The notes under the pieces were generated by a model, which was not told where the DNA came from, did no database searches, and saw only the letters and a program-made list of their open reading frames with translations. 64,000 nt of DNA from Gyrodactylus bullatarudis (taxonomy: Eukaryota; Platyhelminthes; Monogenea; Gyrodactylidea; Gyrodactylidae), in assembly GCA_012064415.1 (NCBI GenBank), contig SSNU01000075.1, forward strand, positions 618,148 to 682,147, written 5' to 3'. Every line of letters starts with the position of its first letter. The stretch's first letter is position 1. This document shows, one piece after another, positions 36,101 to 48,153 of the stretch. The translations under genes were made by a program, and so were the position numbers.

Positions 36101-36249
36101 AAATACTATTACATTGCTCTATTTGGGACCTTCCATTGATTCCTTTTGAAATTGCAACTTCTTTCGAAAGGGTGGGTCACCGGTTGTAAAATTCATCTCT
36201 TCTTATTAAGAATTTTTCCAAGTCACAGAAGTGTGTTCAACTTTCTCCC

Positions 36250-36320
36250 CGGGGTAGAGTCTGAACTTCAGACTCTGAAGAGACCCGGCGAAATATAACG
36301 TTTATCACTGAAATATACGC
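36250..36320 (+). ncRNA. Hammerhead-like motif, family A copy 2, with insertion
   Basis: Same unit as 22.2 kb: CTGAAGA (36275-36281), GACCCGGC, GAAA, palindromic stem III, UC, then ACTGAAATATACGC. Between the stem I strand and the core, about 14 bases are inserted, making AGAGTCTGAA-C-TTCAGACTCT, a 10-bp hairpin with one looped base. That separates the stem I strand from the core and should abolish the fold in this copy. Confidence 0.55.
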
Positions 36321-37019
36321 TTGTTGCTCTCTACCTTCGAGGAGTTTAAAATCTAACATTAATATTCTTGATGAGGCTCGATAATATTATCGTACAAAAA
36401 CATTGTTATCACATTTAGAGACTCAAAGTTATTGATCCTAAAAATAAAGTTTCTTGGTATTCTAAAAATAACTTTAGAATATAGATGAATTGAGATGAAT
36501 TTTAAATCACCTCTCATGAATATTATTCATTGAATAACTATCTAAAATCATTATATATTGCCTGACTTCAATTCATGTATATAGGAAGAATTATTATCAT
36601 ACATGCTTCCGAATTCTTTACAGTCATGTCTTATACGGAACAATGGTGCGATACGATACCCTTTGTTATTTTCAAGCTATTAAAGTTGGTTAGTCGCTTT
36701 GCTCAAAGAAATGTTTTCGCAATCATCTTGATATTCATTTTTCCTACTTGTTATTTATTGAATAAAATAGTAAAAATTGAAGACAATATCTGTAAGCTGA
36801 TAAGCACCAAAAGATCTTCATTAAATAGCAATAGTAAAGAAAAATTCCAAGAATATTGGAATAGTTTTCTTCATTTAAACTTAAGTACTGCCATCGCTTG
36901 AGAAAATATCGAAAAATATTAAATTTGAGCTATCATATTACTATTCCCGACTAAGATCCTTGGTCACCGCTATATCTTTCTTCCCATGATCGTTCCCCCT
37001 AGTTGATAACTTTCATACT
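36321..37019. other. No recognised feature
   Basis: A 108-codon frame at 36575-36901 has a hydrophobic centre (FAIILIFIFPTCYLL) but no family signature. The remainder is AT-rich spacer. Confidence 0.35.
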
Positions 37020-37646
37020 ATAAAGCTAGTTGACATGAAGATGAGAATTTACTATTTTTACACAAAAACGATATTTTTCTCTGGATTCACAGAAAAAAAT
37101 AATTTTTTGATTTCTAAAACGGTACAAACCCAAATTTTTTATCGATTCTGATGATTCGAAGTAGTTAAATGCGAATATTTGGGATCAAAAGTAGACAAAG
37201 AATTCGAATTTGATCATAGAGGTAGCGAAGATCTTACTGTTTCAGAGAATAAGTTAAACTTCAACATTTTGGATAATTAGTTTTCGTTATAATCGAAAAA
37301 TTCAAATGGTTCGATTTCCCACAGTAATGAAAATTTTCAGTGAACTTCTGCGAGTGAATTCGAGTTCTTTGTCTACTTTTGATCCCAAATATCTGCATTT
37401 AACTACTTCGAATCATCAGAATCGATAAAAAATTTGGGTTCAAAAGCTGAAAAGTTGAAATTTGGTGCATTTTCGAAATTCAAAAAACGGCCTAATTTTG
37501 GTCAGATTGAAAATTTTCGGAACTTTTTCTAATATCCACATCTTATTAGCTCAAACCGTTTTAGAATTCAAAAAAAATTATTTTTTTCTGTGAATCCAGA
37601 GAAAAATATCGTTTTTGTGTAAAAATAGTAAATTCTCATCTTTATG
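37020..37646. mobile_element. Foldback element, about 630 bp
   Basis: The left side begins TAAAGCTAGTTGACATGAAG and continues through GATATTTTTCTCTGGATTCA. The right side is the complement, TGAATCCAGAGAAAAATATC to TTCTCATCTTTATG, so the whole element is close to a full palindrome. Inside, GATTCTGATGATTCGAAGTA near 37147 recurs inverted near 37400. It is non-coding, and related to the 23.5-kb family by its outer 30 bases. Confidence 0.8.
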
Positions 37647-37764
37647 TTTTATGTCCTAATTAGGTTTATGTCCTAAATATATAGCTCCACACTGCCAGTT
37701 AAACAGAACTTAATTTCTTCATAAAAGATGATCTAAATTTCATATACGTGAATCAATCATTGAA

Positions 37765-38040
37765 TAATAATAATAATAAACTTTATTGTCATATTATGTC
37801 ACAAATATTTTATAAAATTGTACAAATCTTTTATATTGAAAGAGTTATTTTTCATTATCACTTCATTAAAGAGATTTGGTAGTCTATCAAAAAATAAAGA
37901 GATTTGAGTGGATTGTTTAACGAATATTAAGTTATTCTCGATAAATTTAGGGAGTTTATGGTTTTTAGAAATCCTCATTATTTCATTTATTAAAAGGGAT
38001 AATGAAAAAAGTGTATCAAAACGTAGAGAAAATAACACAT
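37765..38040 (-). mobile_element. 3' fragment of a second LINE family with (TTA)n tail
   Basis: The minus strand carries an 80-codon frame (37799-38038) ending FFDRLPNLFN, then IKDLYNFIKYL and stop, the usual shape of a non-LTR ORF2 C-terminus. It is followed by GACAATAAAGTTTATTATTA and a TTA microsatellite (37766-37781). This differs from the TTCTAAC family. Part of the region recurs inverted at 39750-39850. Confidence 0.5.
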
Positions 38041-38213
38041 CTTAAATCAGTTTTGACACTTCTTAAATCAATATACACGATGTATTTACAAAACTTATAT
38101 CAAAATTGATAAGTCTATTCGAGCATTGACAAAACCTATATCAATTTTGACAAGTCCTTATGGGCATTGAGAAATCTTATATCAAATTTAACCAATAGTA
38201 CATCAAAATTGGC

Positions 38214-38530
38214 TTGGAACAGTTCTACAGCAAGAAAAACACAAGTCTACTGAGCTCCCTTAACAGACTTACTAGTTTTTTTGTCTCCCATGTAGCTAGT
38301 AATCTGGGTACACATGTGAAAATTTTGACTGATGAACAAACTCTCAAAGATGTCTTTATTTGCTTTCAAGAAAAGCCTTCCTTTAAGTGCAATTGCACTA
38401 GATGGCTGTCATTTTAAAATCATCACTCCTTATGTTTTACTGACTGCAACAAGAATTGATGCTTAAAACGAGATGGTAATACAAATAGGTTACTCAGAAT
38501 GTCATGACACAGATTACTTTTACTTCAATG
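38214..38530 (+). pseudogene. MULE transposase remnant
   Basis: One frame (about 38377-38530) reads SLPLSAIALDGCHFKIITPY, then VLLTATRID, a stop, and IQIGYSECHDTDYFYF. It aligns with IALDGCHFHFSTNYIPLIAT and AIVGSECESTWSYF of the MULE at 57.2 kb, including the first catalytic aspartate (LDGCHF). The preceding frame from 38214 probably supplies the segment before it after a shift. An internal stop and missing downstream domains make it dead. Confidence 0.75.
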
Positions 38531-38889
38531 CCTAAATGACAATCTTCCGCTTTTTAACAACCCAAATATTTTCATAATTTCGAATAGGTAAGAAAGGTTT
38601 AGCTGCCAGTCCTGAAATGTTCTAAAATGTTCAAACTGTTTTTATGGAATATAAATTTTCTGATTATTAACCCAATTTTCAATCATTATAAGATAATAAC
38701 AATAATCTAATAAAAATAATAATTTTGAATAAATTAAAATATGTCAAATCAAGTTCAAGTCTATTAAAAAAATAGTACATACATCTTAATTAAAGCCAAT
38801 TCTGATATTATGAATGAGTAATTCACGTTGTTTATCAAAAATGTCCGAATATTCACTTAAATTCAAAATTTGGAAATGTATAAGAAAGA

Positions 38890-38936
38890 GATATATTCCA
38901 TATGCGCATTCCTCATAGCATCATCAGTGGCATTGC
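38890..38936 (-). ncRNA. Hammerhead-like motif, family B copy 1
   Basis: Minus strand: CCA, CTGATGA, an 8-9 nt arm, GGAA, palindromic ATGCGCAT, A, then TGG. CCA pairs with TGG as stem I, extended by AT with AT across one mismatch, and stem III is a self-complementary 8-mer. The stem II arm does not pair well and GAAA has become GGAA. Best read as a decayed hammerhead. Confidence 0.4.
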
Positions 38937-39246
38937 TTTAAAAATGATAAAAGTTAAAAGATAATAATTTACAAATAATAATTTGGAACATCAGTGCTGT
39001 ATGGGTCAAAAAGTAATTCTTTATTAATCTATAGAAACCCAATCTATGTTTTCAAAAAAACTATTCCTATAATCTTCAACTACCTTGGCCAATGTGAGCT
39101 TTTTCACTTTTCTCTCCACTGTTGCTATTTATTGGAGAGTTTTGGTGTTTTTTCAGCTTACATATTATTCTAATTTTATTCATCTTTTACTATTTCTTTC
39201 ATTATTTGTAAATTATTATCTTTTAACCTTTATCATTTTTAAAGCA

Positions 39247-39290
39247 ATGCCATTGATGATGCTTTGAGGAATGCGCATATGGAATATATC
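39247..39290 (+). ncRNA. Hammerhead-like motif, family B copy 2
   Basis: As copy 1 on the opposite strand, with the core changed to TTGATGA and GGAA, palindromic ATGCGCAT, then A and TGG. The stem I strand is CCA changed to CCAT-type context. Probably inactive. Confidence 0.35.
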
Positions 39291-39680
39291 TCTTTCTTAT
39301 ACATTTCCAAATTCTGATATAATATCGGTTAAATTTGATATAAGATCTGTCAATACCCACTAAGACTTGTCAAAAATGATATAAGTTGTATGACTGTTGT
39401 ATGATTTGTGAAGATTGTTATGTGTTTTGTCAATGTTCGAATAGACTGATTTATGATTTATCAATTTTGATAAATAAATACATATTGTTAAAACTGTTAA
39501 TCTTGACCTATGTTAGTTTGTACACTTTTCCGTCCACTGTTACTAATTATAATTATTGAAGAGTTTTCGTGTTTTTTCAGCTTACATTATGTTTTGATAT
39601 TCTTTGACTTTTATTATTTCTTTCATAATTTGTAAATTATTATCTTTAATGAATTCCTTACTTATATCATTATTAAAGTA

Positions 39681-39720
39681 TTGCCACTGATGATGCTTTA
39701 TGAAATGTACATATGGTCCT
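39681..39720 (+). ncRNA. Hammerhead-like motif, family B copy 3
   Basis: CCA, CTGATGA (39687-39693), a TGCTTTAT arm, GAAA (39702-39705), palindromic stem III ATGTACAT, A, TGG. Both invariant core boxes are exact here. The weak point is the 8-nt arm that should form stem II. It sits in a diverged copy of the repeat seen at 39.06-39.3 kb. Confidence 0.45.
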
Positions 39721-39849
39721 GATAAATCTTAATTCCAATTCTTTTAATATTAGATGTGTTATTTTCTCTACTTTTTGGAACAATTTTTGTGATTATCCCT
39801 AAAAAATATCTTTTATCCATAAGCCTTTTAAGAACTTGAGACTTGCGAC

Positions 39850-42690
39850 CATCTTATATGATGCAAGATTTTTATATACTTCAAACAAACCACGTGAATC
39901 AATCCGAATGAAACGGAGAGATGTCGTAATTGGAGTGATAAAATTGTTTGATAAGGATTAAAAGCATTTTATCGCATTTATTTTTTCAGTAAGCTTTTGC
40001 CAGACAAAATTTAGGAGAACCACTTGAAATATGTAATCTTGTGTGTCATCCTTCAGACAGGAAAAACTCTTTTAAAAATATATATTAGCCTCTGCATATA
40101 AACGCTTCCTATTTGTGTACTGAATACATGTGACTCATATCGGCCAAATTTCGCAAAGAATAATAAGATATCAATATAAATCTGCTTTTGGGACAGCTAA
40201 AGAAATACAGAATTCTTTTCCCTACAGATTTCAAGCGAGAACATATAAATTAGAACCACTCTCATCAGGGATCGTCAGTAAGTTTTATGCAGAACCGTAG
40301 ATCAAGTCTAATGCTCGCTAGGCATTGCACTCAACAATTTAGTCTAAAATTTGGTGTTTTTACACATTCAACCCACTAGCCAAGTGTGTTTACAGGTGAT
40401 TACTAAAGCTAGTTAATAATTTATTATTTTTACAAAATTCTCAATTTTTTCATCAAGAAATCAAAATTGGATTCGTAAGACCCACTTTCGCCAAACGAAA
40501 AAAAAAGAATTTTAAAAAATCCATCTCGAATTAGCGCCAAGTTCCTAATTTTTGAACTTTGAGTTGGAAATTTTTGTTGATTTCGAATGGAGAGAGTAAT
40601 CAAAAGAGGATCCTGATTAGCCAAAGAAGCTGATTACCACCATAAAATTTGAGATGATCTGGTCATCATTCAGGAGTCTTGGAAATGATGAGGTGATTCT
40701 CAAAATTTTATTCAGTATCTTTGACTGACCGTGATCCTAAAAATCAACTTTCGATCACTCTCTCATTTAAAAATCAACAAAAACATTCAACTAAAATTTC
40801 ATAAAATGGGAATTTGGCGCTAACTCGAGTTATATTTTTACTTTTATAAAGTTGATCGAAATAAGTTCAAAGAAATTTGAAACTTTTTATTCTGAATTTA
40901 AATAATATCGACCAAGAATTAGAATTCATCCCTCCTTTATTACAAGTACTGGATTATTGAAAAGTTTGTCACAAGAAATTGATTCAAAAAAATTAATTTT
41001 TGATGCTAATCTATAGTGGCCCATGATAATTTAGAAGAAGACTTGACAGATATTTCCTTCTCATATTTCTCATCTACGTCTTTTTCGAGATCTTCCTTGC
41101 TGTTTGGTCAATATTTTCCTTAAAAGTTGAGCAAATTCTTCTAGGAGTAGCAAGCTATTTTATTGAAGCTATAGTTGAAATGAAGCTTTCAGTGAATTGA
41201 CTAAATGACGCCTCAAGATGGCTCTACCCAAAATTTTTCAACTTTTTTCTCTATCCCGTTTGTGTCAAACAATCAGACTCGAGTATTAAAATTTGAATTT
41301 TTAAATTAATAACTCAAGCTTTGTTTCATGCTATTTTGTATTTCTTTTCTGTTCATACTTTAAACTCAAACTTTTATGAGCAGACATGAATTAATATTAT
41401 GATTATTGGCCGATGGTTACTCAACATGTTACATTTATTTTAATCTTGTAATACCAAAATAAACTAAGATGATCCTGATCCGAAATTTTGACGCAGATTC
41501 TTAACCCTCTCGCTTCCATCGCCAAAATAGAAGGATATCATAATTTATATTTCTGTAATCCTACTAATTAGACTCATGTGATCAATGTTTGTTACGATAA
41601 TTTTTCTGTCGGATAGTTTTTCCAATGAGGTCATATACGTCCGATCGGTACTCCAAGGGGTACAAAAAATCAAGTCTACTTGTAAGTAAAAAATATAATT
41701 TTAATTAGCTTTTTTTCTTGCAGACATCCCATATTCTTCGATCTTTATCAAAATTAGCTATCATAGGTAGGTCCAATACTACCATTTACTTCTTTTACAT
41801 ACAGGCCAAAATATTATGACTGCTGAATTTAAAATTCATTTGAAAATGCTCAAATACCAATTTCTTGATATGTTTTATAAAAGTTTATACCAAAAGGTCA
41901 CCAAGTTCCAATCCACTGTTTTGCACCATGAAAAGACCTTCGATAATATCGAATCGATATCTTTCCCTTTTTTGAACTCCATTTCATCTTGATGGCTATT
42001 GGTTTACTGAATGCAAATATTGATGATATAGTAACAGCTCCATTATAATTATAATTATTATCAAACCAAAATAAAAGAAATAGTTTTTCTGAGAATGAAA
42101 ATAGAAGATCAAAGGCGACTCTGCCTTTTAGTTTGAGTTCTTTTTTAATCGGTAATTTTTTTCCTGAAATTTTAAGTCGATTTGATCTGGTAAAAAAATT
42201 ATCAAAATATGAATTTGATTCAGTTTAGTTCAAATCTTTGTATCTAGTCTCAGAATTTGTGAATTGTATTCAGTTTCGGAGATACTCGCAAAACTCGAGT
42301 TACTGATTGATCAAAATCATTTAGAGAAATAAGCTAGTTGCTTAACAACTGGATATTGTCTATTATTTCACGCATTTATGAATTTTCAGTAATAATTTAA
42401 GCTTTTGTAATTTTTACTTAAAAGTTGTCCATTGGGCTTTCTACACAATTGATTTCTTGGTTGCAGATCTTCCAGCAAAGTTTTCCATCAATACTATTCA
42501 TTCCAGTTTTTGATGAACCAATATTGATAAATTTACCTTTAAAACAGGGCATACTCTAGGCGTTTATAATATGAAAATTCGACCTAATATGATTTTATAA
42601 CTTAAAACTCTGGTGTCCTATCAAGATTTTTCTTTGAAATTTGACGCTTATAAAACCCGTAGATTTGCGTTGACGCGTTTCTTTCTCATA
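39850..42690. other. Gene-free stretch with a foldback-family fragment
   Basis: No gene. 40405-40860 shows a left end AAAGCTAGTTAATAATTTAT and internal words (TCACTCTCTCATTTAAAAAT, TTTGAGTTGGAAATTTTTGT) of the 23.5-kb foldback family, without a clean right end. Otherwise nothing is recognised. Confidence 0.4.
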
Positions 42691-42732
42691 TGGACTCGTC
42701 AGAATACTACATCTTGGGATTGCGTCTATGTG

Positions 42733-42782
42733 ATTTTAGATTATTTCTAAAAGTTTTGTGAATTTCTCTCGTACCAGTGACT
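42733..42782 (-). repeat. Second copy of the unidentified 13.6-kb coding segment
   Basis: The minus strand reads TGTREIHKTFRNNLK, matching TGTKETHKAFRNNLS at 13.7 kb. DNA similarity covers about 50 bp. It indicates that the 13.6-kb remnant belongs to a repeated, protein-coding family. Confidence 0.6.
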
Positions 42783-42789
42783 AAGAAGG

Positions 42790-44510
42790 CTTGCCCACCC
42801 TTTGTTGTTAAGAATTCCACCTTCACTATGGGATTATCAGATCGTCTCCTTCAAATGCGTTCCTGGAGTCACTGCTTATTCGAGACTCTAAACTTGGAAT
42901 TAGTTGTTTAAAGTAATCTATAAAGTTTATCTATAAATCCCGAACACAATTCTGGGAGTTAAGAAATTCTTTAAGGAGAAAAGCATTGCTCTACTACACA
43001 GAGTAAGCCCGTAACCAAATTTATTACCGTTCATTGAAATAATATATCTTTACTTTTTTCATTCAACTTAATGCTATATATGCAAATTTAATATTCACCA
43101 AGAGGAAATATGCAAGTGTATATGTAATGTTTGTATATTCAATTTTTGTATTATTTTATTGATTTGAAATTAAAATTAATCATATTAAATACAGTAAAAT
43201 ACGGATGGAAAACGAGTAAAAAAGTGATAGTATACAGTTGAGCAAAAAAAGTAAAAGTGTGTACAATTTGAATGTATACATATACCATACAGATTTTCTA
43301 TTTATCCCCTCATTTATTATTGGACTATTTTTCACTTTTTTCACTAGTGATCTAAAAAACACAAAGATCATATGTTTTGTTTATTTTTCGACGATAAATT
43401 TAATTACATCCCTTCATCAACATAATTAATATTTTTTTATAATATTGTACAACATATTATTCGATTGTAGAGTCGCAAAAAAACGGAGGAAATTTCGGGG
43501 AAATGTTGAATAAATCAGTGTAATCAGGATTAAGCAAGTATCTAATGACTGTGGGCTAGAGGGGGTCATAAGAAAGTCACCAGAGTTTTCATAGTATTCA
43601 AGGGACGTTGATTTAGAATATGGGCTTTATTTTGGCCTAAACTTTGAAACTACTTGAAAGAAAATACAAAAAAATCTATGATAATTTTAGAGTAAAAAGA
43701 ATAAATTAAAAAACTAAATATTTTGGTTTAAATACTACTATAGTTTAGAAAAGCAAAATTATCTGATAAAACACCTACTGTGATTTTACCTGTTAATGAT
43801 ATTAAACAAATTTATTCGAACAACACAATAATAATAAAAAAATCAGATAAGAAATTAGTTTCATAAACATGTTTTAAACCTGAAAATTATTTTTGATTTC
43901 AAAATTAAAGAGTGATTAAAATATGTACCTGGGATTATGATTTATGTTTATCTAACTTCGTCTAATAGTTTTACACGTGCTAATCCAATTAGGAGACAAG
44001 AGTTTTGTGTTTCTATAAAATTTAAAGAAGCAGACCAAAGCAGACTCTTGTACCTTTCTTTGTTATCTTTTAGATTCTTGGAAATTCTGAGTCAGAACAC
44101 ATTGAATCATCCAAGGTAGGATTTAATTTTCTTTACTTTAGGCTTATCTTTAGCTTGTTAACATGAGTTATCAAAATTATATTTTTATTTTACATGCTGC
44201 ATATGAGTTGTAAGCTGCAATGTCCGCTGTTAATGCAAAATTCCGTTGCATAGGTTTCAGAACACATGTTTCATACACAATTTGAGCTCTCTTGCAAATA
44301 CTGATAAAGTAACTTAAGTACTATTTTTAGTAAAAAATAAATAGAAATAGTTTTTAATTTAACAATACACATGTTATATCTGTAAACATGAATGATTCTT
44401 CATATTGTTCTGAGAACATTAATTTATTCTTGAGTTCATTTTTGAATTTAATTAAGCTTAGGTTTTTGATAGATCTATTGAGATTTTTAAATATGTTTTT
44501 ACATTTATTA
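42790..44510. other. No recognised gene; diverged repeat at 43550-43640
   Basis: The segment GGGCTAGAGGGGGTCATAAG to GGGCTTTATTTTGGCC is a diverged partner of 17913-18005. No coding signal. Confidence 0.4.
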
Positions 44511-44693
44511 CAGTAAAAATATTTCTATTGAAACACGAATATTTATCCCTCAATTAAGTATTATCTCGACCAATCAGAATGCAGCAAGGGATTTCCATAC
44601 ATTTAGATAGGTCGACATAAATAATGCTTAATCAGGGGGTGAATATTCGTGTTTCAATAAAAATAAGATGTTTCAATAGAAATATTTTTACTG
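44511..44693. mobile_element. Tc1/mariner-type MITE (183 bp)
   Basis: Inverted ends beginning CAGTAAAAATATTTCTATTG at 44511 and the matching ACTG end at 44693, flanked by TA on both sides (44509-44510, 44694-44695). Inner sequence also pairs (GAAACACGAATATT with AATATTCGTGTTTC). It has no coding capacity. CAGT ends plus TA duplications are typical of Tc1/mariner-mobilised miniatures. Confidence 0.8.
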
Positions 44694-46300
44694 TAAATAT
44701 TGCCAGCTTTTTTGGGTTGCCAAGTTCTGGAATATTATAGCGCAAACCTTGGCGGTTAGAGCTTACTATAGGGGATGATTTGATAGGGGTAATTGATTTC
44801 AGCTCTCTAAAAAAATATCAATGGTAATCTTTCATAGTTTGAAAAAGAAACATCATTTATAAATGAGTTGATTTATAGGCCAGTTTATATAAAGTAAATT
44901 GAATTATCAACCTCATACCTTTTGGTAAAAGCTATAACATTTTGTATAAACAAAATGTAATAATTATTCTTTTCTTCTACGCTAAATCTTTCAAATTGAA
45001 GACACAGAAAACAAATTTTTCTTTCAACTCTAGACAAATTACATTAAAAGTCATCTTATAAAAAGATCTAATTCATTGTATAAATTGAAGAGATGTTAAT
45101 TTATTAGATTGAGTGGCTGATAAGATGAATAAAATAATGATTTTATCTCTTGTATAAAAAATAATTGATATGATTAATAATGATAACTTTATGTATGTAA
45201 CTCTCTTAGAGATGTACTACAAATATAAATATAAAAGAGACTTTATTATTTTTATTAGTGTAGATTAATTCCTTCAATGAGATCAAATGAGAAATTATGA
45301 TGGAATAGAAAGTTTATTAGCCCTTCCGATACCATGGCTAAACCAAGAAATTTTCAAGTTTGACTATCATTGTTTTGATTGGACACACAAGGTTTTAACC
45401 ATCTAAAGTTTTTTTGAAAAATCTCAATCCAGAAATAGTGTATGAGTCCAAACTATTTTTATCAGGGTAATTTTTTTATTCTAATCGTAATTTTAATTTT
45501 CCCGCAAGTGATGAATTACACAAAGTATGTGATTTTTTTTTCATTTTCAGGTTTGGTGTTGTATGAGCCCTTTATTTACACGAGTTATGACTGACCAAAG
45601 ATCGTCTTTCCCCAGACATAAGGTACTGTTAACATATGTTAATACCAGCGTATCAAGCTATTCTCTGATTGGCTCATTTCAATACCCATGGCATATCCAT
45701 TCAAATTTTACTCGTGATTTATGTAATTACAGGTGTTACATAGTACCTTATGTCCTCAAAATTGATTTTATGCCCATTATTATTGAGAACATGTTGAAAA
45801 ACATGCCATTTATTATCAGAATAAATTTTATTATAATCCTTCATAATTATTTAAAAATCATATTTTCAACCAACTTTAGTTTGGAACTATTGATTATTCA
45901 TTGAGCAAGTTGGATCTACAATTTTTTGTATAAATTAAATAGATCACCCCATCCCTCCACAAAGATAGAAAGATGTAAAGGTTAGCCTAAAGCCAATTTA
46001 GTTCAATTGAGATACAAATTGAGATTCAAATTATTGATTAGAGTTTCGTTTTCATCTCCATAATTTACAATCACATAATTCCAATAAGGAAATTCGCATG
46101 AGAAGATACTTTTAAATATGGCTGAATACATTGGATAAAAAAATCGACAATAAACTTTTTAGGGTCTGACTTCAAAAATTACTCTTGAAAAAAATATCCC
46201 GATGATTTTTACATTGAAAAGACTCTCAAAGTCACACTGGACAAATTCTATCACATGTTATTTTTACAACTCATGATTATTTAGTCTTCTTTTACCACCC
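44694..46300. other. No recognised gene
   Basis: A 113-codon frame at 45563-45904 has no recognisable signature. The rest is AT-rich spacer. Confidence 0.35.
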
Positions 46301-46389
46301 ATTCGATAGCAGATCTATTAATCTTTAAATAAGCAAAGATCTGAGCTCTATCATTTGTCAAACATATGCATATTTAAGACTTCAAATGA

Positions 46390-46494
46390 AGCCAATTTTC
46401 GAATCAAAGCTTATAACTTATTTTTATAAATTGTAAATATTTTCTATTTTCTTTTTCTATACGATCAATACAGATTTTATTTCTAACAAAAAAA
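46390..46494 (+). mobile_element. LINE 3' tail, heavily truncated
   Basis: Ends AATACAGATTTTATTTCTAAC plus an A-run, minus any coding part, identical in design to the 3' ends at 15.2 and 30.3 kb. The 5' boundary is uncertain because only untranslated sequence remains. Confidence 0.65.
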
Positions 46495-46525
46495 CTCCGA
46501 AAATAAATATATTTGCATCGTAACC

Positions 46526-48105
46526 AGCTAGTTGATAGGATAATTTACTATTTTTTACAAGAGTATCGATATTTTTCTCTGAATTGTCAGATTGACATGT
46601 ATTTTTCAAAAGCCACTAAGAAATGAGTCAATAAGATTTAAAAATATCAGCCAAAATCAGGTAATTTTTTGAGATCTCGAAGATTCTTCAATCTATGAGC
46701 TAAAAATGTGATCTATTTCAAAAAGTGTTAAAACAGGAACGTATGAAATCTACATCAACGACGGTGAATTTTGAATTTGGCCATTATCATATCATGTAGA
46801 TTCAGGTAGAAAAAATATGAGTTTAATTTTACTAATAATATTTATTCCCTATTTTAATTACATTCATTATCATAGTAAAAATAATGGGGTCCTGTGTGTT
46901 TGAAATTTTGTGATACCCCACCCTAAAGAAAATTTATCAAAAATATTAAGATAGAAGTTATTCTCCTAGCTTAGGATGTTTTACAAGCAAATTTCAACAA
47001 GTTCCTGTCGAAATACACTTTCATAACCCGCAACAGATTTGATCAGAAAAAAAGCTCTTTCAAATGAGCCTAAAATCTCCAAAATCAAGATTTAGCTCCA
47101 AAGTTAAGCATTCGTGTCTACTTTATAGTAGTTACATGCTTCACAAATCTTTTTAGAGGGGTAGAGAGGAGAGGGATAACTTTTTGACAGTTATTACGGA
47201 GGTACTACTGTAGGTTTAGTTATTATACAAAAAATCATTATCTGCTAGTTAGAAAGAAATAAAAATTTTTGAAAGAACAATTCTTCAATTTTAGAGAAAT
47301 TAAAATTATTCAGTCAGCAATAAAACTGGAACATGTAAAATCTTGATAATTGCTTCAAAAGATATTTAAAACTGATTTGTTGATGCCACCCAAGAATTTG
47401 TATGTTCTTCTTTAAAGTTCCAACAGAATAACATGAATTCATAACTTTAATATTCCCTTCTTGTGAAAATATTCAACAAAAATTAGCTGTGTATTCTTGT
47501 CTTGAAAGGTAAGCATCATCTCGAGTTATAAAAAGATTGATTTTTTCATTCAACAAGAACAACAATAGGGAATTTTCTTTCATAAATAGCCCCGTTGAGG
47601 AAGCTTTAGGGGGAAAAGTTATTTTAGAGCTAACTTGCTTTATTTCCTTTCTAATATAGAAAGATGAATATTTAAGGTGAATAAAGTAGAAGAGTTTCTT
47701 CTATCAACATGGCCAATCAGAGAATAGTTGTCCCCTATCATTACGGTTAAATACACACATGATGGCTCACTGGATGAATTTATTTCCTACCAAAATAATA
47801 TTTATACCTCTCTGCTCCACTTCAGGTTGACCAAAAATATGCATGAAAACCAACAACCAATAGAATTTGAGTATTTTCTCACCAACTCCTATGCAGGAAC
47901 GTAATAAAAATTGGGCAAGTGTTACAACTTTTCATTCTGCATCAGATGGAGTTATTTTTATTGATGTAGAACAAAAAAAAATATTTCGCTTATTAATGGA
48001 GCTAGACTAATGGAAAAAAGGTTTAGAGGCAAGAGCATAGTGATATTAGCAAAAATATAAATTTTCATTATTTTATTGTGAAGTTCAAGACTTATTTGGC
48101 GCTTC
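46526..48105. other. Gene-free stretch starting with a foldback-family end
   Basis: The first 60 bases (AGCTAGTTGATAGGATAATT, then ATCGATATTTTTCTCTGAAT) resemble the left end of the 37.0-kb foldback. No gene or complete element follows. Confidence 0.4.
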
Positions 48106-48112
48106 AGAATAC

Positions 48113-48153
48113 ATGATCGGGCTAATTTATAGAACATTTGCCCCCTCTTGTTT
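48113..48153 (+). repeat. Solo end resembling the ISXO2-like element terminus
   Basis: GATCGGGCTAATTTATAGAACATTTGCCCCCTC-like sequence matches the outer 30 bases of the element at 51042 (GGCTAAATTAGAGAACGTTT). No second end or transposase accompanies it, so it may be a remnant or half of a decayed miniature copy. Confidence 0.5.

Larger units (their letters stand above)
38860..39320. repeat. Inverted repeat pair carrying hammerhead-like motifs
   Basis: The left arm, about 38862-38985, is the reverse complement of the right arm, about 39197-39318. Both include GGAATATATCTCTTTCTTAT and the motif described at 38890-38936 and 39247-39290. Outside the arms, further inverted similarity links 38020-38200 with 39320-39480 and 39760-39850. 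Inverted and nested terminal repeats are typical of Penelope-like elements, though no RT lies between them here. Confidence 0.75.

Noticed and set aside
36575..36901. 108-codon frame with a hydrophobic segment as a membrane protein
   Set aside because: Hydrophobic stretches are expected from T-rich DNA, and no other evidence supports it.
37300..37330. GGTTCGATTTCC as a tRNA B box
   Set aside because: No matching A box or acceptor stem; the word belongs to the foldback family and recurs at 10.98 kb.
45563..45904. 113-codon frame as a gene
   Set aside because: No recognisable signature, start context or neighbouring exon; the length is within chance for this composition and window size.
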